Shown: in pieces, positions 57,601 through 64,000 of the stretch
How positions within the stretch are numbered: position 1 is the first letter of the stretch
Layout: each line of letters opens with the position of its first letter
From: Pleodorina starrii
Taxonomy: Eukaryota > Chlorophyta > Chlorophyceae > Chlamydomonadales > Volvocaceae
Assembly (NCBI GenBank): GCA_030267565.1
Contig: BRXU01000013.1
Location: 281,001 to 345,000 of the forward strand
Length of the DNA stretch: 64,000 nucleotides
Reading direction: 5' to 3'
Made by a program: the position numbers and the translations under genes
Notes under the pieces: model-generated
The model's database searches: none
Seen by the model: only the letters and a program-made list of their open reading frames with translations
What the model was told of the DNA's origin: nothing

Positions 57601-60600
57601 TCCCCTCCCCTCCCCTCCCCTCCCCTCCCCTCCCCTCCCCTCCCCTCCCCTCCCCTCCAGGTGACCCCCGACTCGCTCGTGTTCCACTACTCCTCGACCC
57701 GCCCCGGACTCACCCGCTTCGCCATGGGGCTGCTGCGCGGCGCCGCCAAACTGCTGTACGACACGGACATTGAGATCAGCATCCTGTCGATGCGCGAGGA
57801 CGGCGACGGCAGCGGCGGTGGACCCGGGCCCGAGCACGACACCTTTCAGATTCGCTTTCCGCCGCAGGCGTCAGTCCTGGAGATGCACAGCGCTGCGGCG
57901 ACCTGTCGGCTGGCGCTGGACCCACCCACCTTGTGAGGGGATTGCGAGGAGGGAAGGGGAAGGGGCGTGAGGGGCTGCGGGCGGGGGAGGGGGAGGGGGA
58001 AGGGTTGTGGCAGGGGACGGCGGCAGGTGACCCGTGGGTCGGTGGGGCTGGTCTCGTGTGGTCTGCGGGCGGGGCGGCCAGATCCCGGCGTCCCGTATCC
58101 CGATATGTCCGCATATGACCGCATACCCCCTTTCCTATCTCGTCGTATCCCATCCGCCAATCGCCCTTTGGTGGGCCCCTGCTTTGCCTACTGGGCGGGT
58201 GGGGTCGGGTCGGGTCGGGTCGGGTCGGGTCGGGTCGGGTCGGGTCGGGTCGGGTCGGGTCGGGTCGGGTCGGGTCGGGTCGGGGCGGGTCGGGTCGGGT
58301 CGGGTCGGGTCGGGTCGGGGGGGGGCGGGTCGGGTCGGGTCGGGTCGGGTCGGGTCGGGTCGGGTCGGGTCGGGTCGGGTCGGGTCGGGTCGGGTCGGGT
58401 CGGGTCAGGTCGGGTCGGGTCGGGTCGGGTCGGGTCGGGTCGGGTCGGGTCGGGTCGGGTCGGGTCGGGTCGGGTCGGGTCGGGTCGAGTCGGGTCGGGT
58501 CGGGTCGGGTCGGGTCGGGTCGGGTCGGGTCGGGTCGGGTCGGGTCGGGTCGGGTCGGGTCGGGTCGAGTTGAGTCGGGTCGGGCACTGCGCCGCCGATC
58601 GCCGCATCCGCCCTGCTCCTGGTTGCCCTGGTGGGACAGCTGTCTTTGGTCCCTTTGACACACATTCGTTCTCTGACCCGCTGTTGTCCTCCCGCGGCCC
58701 CCTCCCTCGCTCCGTCTCTCCTCCTCCTCCGCCTCCTCCTCCTCCTCCGCCTCCTCCTCCTCCTCCTCCTCTTCAGCTTCCAGCTGTTTCCCTTCCATAT
58801 GGTTATGGACGCGGAGGGGAGGCTGGTGCAGGTGGGTGGGTGGGTGCGTATGTGTGTGTGCGCGGCAAGGTCGGGTTTCGCTGCCGGGAGGGAGGGCTTC
58901 AGTGCCCCCGGGGGGGAGGGGCGATCCGCGCCGTAGGACCGCACCAAGGGCCGATGGCTTGTTCGGCGTTGCCTCGACACTTTACGGCGTCCCTCTCCCT
59001 CTTTAGCCCCTCCCTCCCTCCCTGTCCCTCTCCCTCCCCTCCCCTCTAATCCCTCTCCCTCCCCTCTCCCTCTTTAGCCCATCCCTCCCTCCCTCCCTCC
59101 CCCCCCCGTATCTCAGGTGGGCCGGGCGCTGTCCCGCATGTACCCCTCCATGAAGCCCGGACGGCTGCTGACGGACTTTTTCACGGTGAGATGGGCTGGG
59201 TTGGGGCTTGGGGGGCGATGGAGATGAAGAACGGGTCCAACATAAGAGAGTCTGTGCGGCGAGACGAGGCGAGGCGGGGCGAGGCAGGGCCGCAGCAGGG
59301 CGAGGCGGAAGGGAGGGCGGAACGGCATCGGGCGAGCAGCGTGAGCGGATTGGCAGCTGCGTGCCGAATTGAGCAGAGTATAATATTGGGTGGCTCCCTT
59401 CGGGTGGTAACTTAGGGTGCCTAAAGCGAGGGCGGGCAGTGCTGGATTGGGCCCACATACGAAGTGGCAACGGTTTGCTTCTTGTCTCGCCCGCCGCCAC
59501 CCCTGCCCCACGCACTCGCCGCGGATGATTTTCTGATGATCATGCGGCCGTACTGCTAGGGTTGGCAAAAATACTATTTTCCCGAGGACGTATAGTAATA
59601 TGTAGTACTACATAGTACTATATATAGTAAATAGTACTTGATTACTATTTACTATCCGGGGAACATTCTCTTGGGTAGGGGTCCCGTACACCCACCCGTT
59701 TTGGCTAAAAATAACACCACTGGAATCATCTCTTATAAATACTTCCTATATTTAATTTTACTTTCTGAAAGGGAGCCCTCTGGGGTACCTTAAAGCACGT
59801 TTAGAGTCGGACGCCCCGGGAGTCCCCCGTCCAGTCCGCGTGGAAGTGCCAGATACACCTCAGACTGACCCCAGATAGTCACGGGCAGTTTATGCCAAAC
59901 ACGAAGCACCTCTGGTCGATCGCTAAACAATCAAACTCTGCAATAACCCGAACGTCCCCGCCAGAACTCCACCAAATCTACGGCAAACCCCACCAAATCT
60001 ACGGCAAACCCCACCAAATCTACGGCAAACCCCACATCAGGACCAGGTTGCAGGCCCCTTTTCGCAGGGTCTGCCCTCGGGAGGCATTTCAACTACTAAA
60101 AGGGTGCACAATCGATGTGCTGCCTGCCGTTACACACTTCGAATTTTAAGTATAAGACGGCGGCGGCCGACCTGCCGGTTGCCACATATAGTAAAACGTA
60201 TGTCGGGGTCCCGATAGTACTACATAGTACTATATTATAGTATACTATAGTACTCTGTACGGCTGTCGTAAATAGTGCCATTTTTCGGCCTCCAACTAGT
60301 AAATAGTACTATAATAGTACTATACTATACTAATACTCTTTTCTAGTATAGTATCCCGGCCAACCCTACGTACTGCCGTACTGTACTGCAGCTGCGCCAC
60401 CCGTACATCCCCTGCACCTTTGAGCGCATCCTGGACCAGACCGACAACGTGTTTGTGTTTCGGAGCGTGGTCAACGGAATGGAGCTCAAGGGTCAGATGC
60501 AGTACATGCAGATGCCGACTGGTACGGCACTATTATGCAAGGAGGGGCACGAGCGGCGATTCGTGGGTCGTGCGAACGAATCCCATTCACTCACTCGCTC

Positions 60601-63600
60601 ACTTACTCACGTGGCTCGAACTGGGCGGGTCGTACTCTTCGTGATTGCCGGCCAACCAACCACGCAGGCAAACAGTCCGTACAATTCAGCCCACCGTTTC
60701 ACGCGCGTGGGGATGTTTCCTCTTTCTGCACCTCCTCCTCCTCCTCCTCCTCCCCCACGTCATCATCATCACCGCGCCTGGCACGGCACGACGGCAGGGA
60801 CCGCTGACCGACCCGCGGGTCGTTCGCGTCCATTCGTTGTCCCATTGCCCGCCTGACGGCGCCTTCCGGCACCTTGATGACCCATGGGTCGCTGCGCAGG
60901 GCACCCGGACTCGTCTGCGCGCCTGGACTCGAGTCGGCTGCAGATGTTCGGTCACGGCGGTGGGGCCGACTGCGCAGCGGCGGCGGTGGCGGCGCTTGGC
61001 GCGGTGGCGGAGGAGGTGGGGTCGGTCAGCGCCTGTCAGTCCGACAACGGGACCGAGGAGGGGGAGGACGACGGAGGGCAGGGGCAGCAGCGGAAGCCAC
61101 CGCAGCAGCAGCAGCCGGTGGGTGGGTGTGGAGTGTGGGGTTTGGGTGTGTCTGGGGAATGACTATGGGTCCCTCTCCGCCTCCCTCCGGGGATCGGCGC
61201 TTAGCGGCCTGCCAGGTGTTGCTCGGATGGGTTTCGGCACGGTACGGCACCCAGAGCCACGTTACCCGTCCCCCGGCTGCCTGACAACCCGATCCCCACC
61301 CCCCCCTCTTTCCGTACAGGAGCCGGATTTCAGCCGCCCCGCCTCCCTGTCCCGCTCCCGCCGCGGCTCCGTCAGCCACTTCCCCAGCCGTCTCTCGGAC
61401 AGCAATTTCGGATTCGCGACCCCAACCGGCGCCGCAACCCCAACCGCCGCGGCCGCCGCGGCTGCCGCGGCGGCGGGCGTCTGCCCCCACCTCGCCGCGA
61501 TTGCCGCCGCCAACAGCTCCGGAACCTCCTTCACGTCCGCCAACCGTGGCGGCGGCGCAGCCGGCGGCGCCGGCGGCGCCGCCGCCGTGCTGGCGAGCCT
61601 CGGCGGCGGCGCAGCCGCCGCCGCCGCCGCCGCCGCTGCTGCCACCGCTGGCGGGGTGGGCGGTCGCCCGCCCCGCTCCCACCGCTCCTCTTCCAGCGGC
61701 GGTTGTGGGCACTGGTCGAGTCAGCGGGCGTATCAGCGGTTGCACCCGGGCTCCGATTTAGAGCCGGTGATGGTGTTTCTGGGTTCACCGAGGATTGGAA
61801 ATGTGGAAGAGCTGCGGGTGGGTGGGAGGGAGTGGGGAGGAGGGGTGTGGGGGGGGAGGAGGAGTGGGAGGGGAGGAGGAGTGTGTGTGGGGGGGAGGGA
61901 GGGAGGGAAGGCAGGCAGGGACGTTTGAGTCAGGTCGGGGGCAGGGGACCTGGGGGAAATGCGCGAAGAGTGCCGCGGGAGAGGAGGAGGGGGTGAACGC
62001 GGCAGGCGTGTTAAGGGTATGCGTGTGTGTGTGCGCGTGTGTGTGTGTGTTTGTGTGTGTTCCTGGGGTAATACGCATTAGGGTGGGGCAGTGAACGCAA
62101 GGACAAGGGGCGCAATGGGAGGGGGGGCGGGTTCGCCCCTTTCGCCCCTTTCGCCCCCGACGCTTTCCCGCCCTCGATCTGTGTTTGCGTATTCCGAATG
62201 GTACGGCAGACGTACGGCCTGTACGTCAGCGACCTGCCGCTGTTTGACCACAGTCGGGAGATGGTTCTCCTGGCGGAGCAGAGGACGGCGGAGGCGGCAC
62301 TCAAGGACACGTTTGAGAGACTGAGCTTGCAACTGGAGGTGGGGGGGTGGCTGGGTGGGTGGGGGGAGAGACGTGCGTGTAGGCGATATGCGGGCTGTGC
62401 ATTTGGCTAAAGGGTCCTGGGGAGGGAGGGGGGCGGCGCGGGGGGGCGGGGCGGGGCGCTCTCCGGATGGGCAGTTCGTCGTGGGCGGGTGGACTCCGAC
62501 CGCACTGCGCCCGCCCCGCCCCGCCCCTCACCGCGGCAGCCCTGACTGCGTCAAACCAACCAACCAGCTGCCCTGACCTGCGCCCCCTCCCCTCGGGGCC
62601 CCTGTCGTGTCGTGTCCAGCCCAGTGTGTGTTTCTGGTCGCTGCCCCGCAGCCGAGCAGCACCGCAGCCACTCCCCGGCCCGGCCCGGCCCGCAAAACCC
62701 GAAGAAGCTGAAACCCCGGAACCCCAAGTCCCCCGCCCCTGGTCCCCCCGCCCCCCCTTCCCCCCCTCGGCCCCTGGTCACCCTCAGGAGGAGCGGCAGC
62801 GCAGTGAGCAGCTGCTTCACCAGATGGTCCCCCGCCACATCGCCGACTCGCTGAGGAGGGGCGAGCGGGTGAATGCGGAGACATACCCCGAGGTGGGGGC
62901 TTGGATCGGGGTTTCATAGGGTTTTACTAGGGTTTTATTAGGGTTTAAGGATGTTGATATGTGTGGCGGGGGGCGGCAGAAGTAAGCCCATCCCTTCCGG
63001 TGCTCTGTGGCGCCCTCTGTCGGTTCGTTCGTGTGCAGGTTGCGAGGGAGGGGGCGCTGGGTTCGGCCTGTGTGTGTGATGGGGTGGGGGTGGGGGTGGG
63101 GGTGGGGGTGGGCGTGGAGGGGGGCGTATCCACGAACGAACGAACGAACGCGGAAAGCTCCACGCGGGCTCGGTGCTGTTGTAAACCAAGTACTGCACTG
63201 TACTGCACTGTACTGCACTATACTGCACTGTACTGTACTGTACTGAATATGAGCTGCATTTGGTCTTTCTGAATCCGGACACTAACATTTGTGCGCGGAC
63301 CTTCGCGCCCCTCCCCCTCCTGCTACTGGTCTACTGCTGCCGCTGCCGCCGCTGCTGCTGGCGTCGTCATTGCTGGCGCTGCCCCCCCTCCCCCCGCCCG
63401 TGGTATGTCGTGTCGTGTTTGGGGGCCCTGGAATTCCGGCCAACACGCATTCGGGCCAACAACGCGCGCGATGCAACTCGCCCGGCAGGCCACCATCCTC
63501 TTCTCAGGTAAGGTGGGAGAGGCAAGGGTACGGCAGTACGGCAAGGCGAGCGGAACCCTCAGCGATTCTGTCAGCAGCGCATCTTCCCCCCCTCCCCCCC

Positions 63601-63907
63601 GGGGGGAGACACGATGCCGCTGCGGCTGCTGCTGCTGCTGTCTCTGGAGCCCCGCCCTCCCCATTTGCCGTGTAGCGACGTCCTCGCGTCCTCGGCTCTC
63701 TGAGGGCACCCGGGGACCTGAAACCCGCAACGCAACGGACGCTTGAACCCGAACCGGGGGATGTACCCGCGCCCTCGCGATGCAACCGCCCCCTCCTGAT
63801 GTGACCGGCCCACGAATCCGTCCTTAAAATCGCAGATGTGGTCAACTTTACGACGATCTCTGCTGGCAGTACGGCAATGGAGGTTTGCACCATGCTGGAT
63901 AGCTTGT
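54697..63907 (+). CDS. Soluble guanylate cyclase, H-NOX type, 3' end beyond window
   Basis: Predicted haem-based NO receptor making cGMP. Exons: 54697-54703, 54823-54958, 55706-55790, 56272-56351, 57073-57121, 57661-57932, 58777-58831, 59117-59185, 60392-60521, 60900-61117, 61320-61817, 62210-62338, 62788-62892, 63489-63507, 63836-63907; phases agree and give 641 residues before the edge. H-NOX domain (1 to about 190): 'MIGIINDAVRGFIIDTYG', 'LQNLNVYHLHL' with proximal haem ligand His100, and YSSTR (129-133), the family's Y-x-S-x-R. HNOBA: 'FPFHMVMD', 'LKGQMQYMQMP', then a Ser/Ala/Gly-rich insert of about 220 residues, then 'MVFLGSPRIGNVEEL' and 'TYGLYVSDLPLFD'. A coiled-coil linker (about 550-600) leads to the class III cyclase start ATILFSDVVNFT with metal-binding Asp618. 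The catalytic core lies outside the window, so guanylate rather than adenylate specificity rests on family context. The start ATG is in a 7-base coding exon, supported by the typical family N-terminus. Confidence 0.9.
55458..55520. repeat. (CAGT)n microsatellite in cyclase intron 2
   Basis: About 14 CAGT/CAGC units. Confidence 0.9.
56655..57001. repeat. (TCCC)n array in cyclase intron 4
   Basis: About 86 essentially perfect units, roughly half of intron 4. It is pure polypyrimidine on the coding strand and G-rich on the other. Confidence 0.98.
57456..57657. repeat. (TCCCC)n array in cyclase intron 5
   Basis: About 40 perfect units running straight into the CCAG acceptor of exon 6, so the array itself serves as the polypyrimidine tract. 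Confidence 0.98.
58029..58040. repeat. GACCCGTGGGTC element in cyclase intron 6
   Basis: Dispersed-family copy; two more lie in intron 9 at 60810-60821 (GACCCGCGGGTC) and 60879-60890 (GACCCATGGGTC). Confidence 0.75.
58199..58583. repeat. (CGGGT)n array in cyclase intron 6
   Basis: About 77 units with a handful of single-base interruptions. The third consecutive intron to hold a large, different array. Confidence 0.98.
59557..60368. mobile_element. hAT-like non-autonomous element (812 bp) in cyclase intron 8
   Basis: Ends are TAGGGTTGGC and its complement GCCAACCCTA, with weaker inverted similarity inside (ATACTAT after four mismatched bases). It is flanked by an 8-bp direct repeat CGTACTGC (59549-59556 and 60369-60376), as expected for hAT insertion. 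Subterminal regions are AT-rich and packed with TAGTACTA-type motifs; GC is far below the host gene. The middle holds a 21-bp unit (CCAAATCTACGGCAAACCCC) in three copies at about 59967-60030. No transposase is encoded, so it would need one supplied in trans. Its right end lies about 20 bases before the exon 9 acceptor. Confidence 0.85.
62918..62950. repeat. Telomere-like TAGGGTTTTA run in cyclase intron 13
   Basis: Three TAGGGTTTT-type units in about 30 bases, resembling the algal TTTTAGGG telomere repeat. Short and degenerate. Confidence 0.55.
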
Positions 63908-64000
63908 GTGAGCAGAGGGGGGGCATGAAGGGGGGGGGGGCATGAAGGGGGGGGGCATGAAAGGGGGGGGGGCTGAGGGGCGGATGATGATGATGATGAG
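63908..64000. other. Start of cyclase intron 15 at window edge
   Basis: Begins with donor GTGAGC after 63907; contains G-rich runs and a (GAT)n stretch. No exon visible. Confidence 0.6.

Noticed and set aside
57967..59049. 360-codon plus frame of VGSGR repeats and minus frame of DPTRP repeats
   Set aside because: Reading of the (CGGGT)n array; it overlaps well-supported cyclase intron/exon structure.
1..64000. tRNA, rRNA, CRISPR arrays, prokaryotic operons, organellar or viral genes
   Set aside because: I looked for tRNA B-box-like motifs and arrays of spaced repeats; none formed a credible structure. Tandem arrays here lack unique spacers.

Overview
The window is nuclear DNA from a green alga, most likely a volvocine (Chlamydomonas/Gonium/Volvox-type) species. 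The evidence is high GC, genes split into many exons by GT-AG and some GC-AG introns, long Ala/Gly/Pro/Gln low-complexity inserts inside conserved domains, TGTAA-type polyadenylation signals, and abundant short tandem repeats. No prokaryotic, organellar or viral gene organisation is seen. I rebuilt exon chains by hand from splice motifs, codon phase and protein-family similarity; positions are proposals, not transcript-supported.

Layout, left to right. (1) 75-3127, minus: a WD40-like beta-propeller protein. (2) 3712-10392, minus: a BAHD-family acyl-CoA-dependent acyltransferase of about 1136 residues with HHAVLDG, in nine exons. (3) 12188-13902, plus: an unrecognised 254-residue protein. (4) 15196-20243, minus: a GRDP-like (DUF1399) protein of 946 residues in eight exons. 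(5) 20.5-22.0 kb, minus: a possible small gene, poorly resolved. (6) 22026-31821, minus: an unrecognised 1942-residue protein in eleven exons. (7) 32267-32681, minus: a small two-exon zinc-finger-like protein. (8) 33176-44694, plus: EFL1/Ria1, the cytoplasmic 60S-maturation GTPase, complete in 23 exons (1245 residues). (9) 44.7-54.7 kb: a gene-poor, repeat-rich block with an 18-bp minisatellite, two blocks of one 13-bp minisatellite separated by about 3 kb of different sequence, a 433-bp tandem duplication and a few doubtful ORFs. (10) 54697 to the right edge, plus: a soluble guanylate cyclase with H-NOX haem domain, HNOBA region, linker and the first residues of the class III cyclase domain, cut by the window end.

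The genes do not form a pathway. EFL1 is housekeeping (ribosome biogenesis), the guanylate cyclase is a predicted NO-responsive cGMP source, the BAHD enzyme is specialised acyl metabolism, and the others are unknown or broad-function proteins.

Most of the novelty is structural: a dispersed 12-bp palindrome family GACCCNNGGGTC found in introns, intergenic DNA and three exons; an 812-bp hAT-like non-autonomous element with 8-bp target duplication in a cyclase intron; three consecutive cyclase introns each filled with a different tetra- or pentanucleotide array; and shared sequence modules at the 3' ends of several EFL1 introns.
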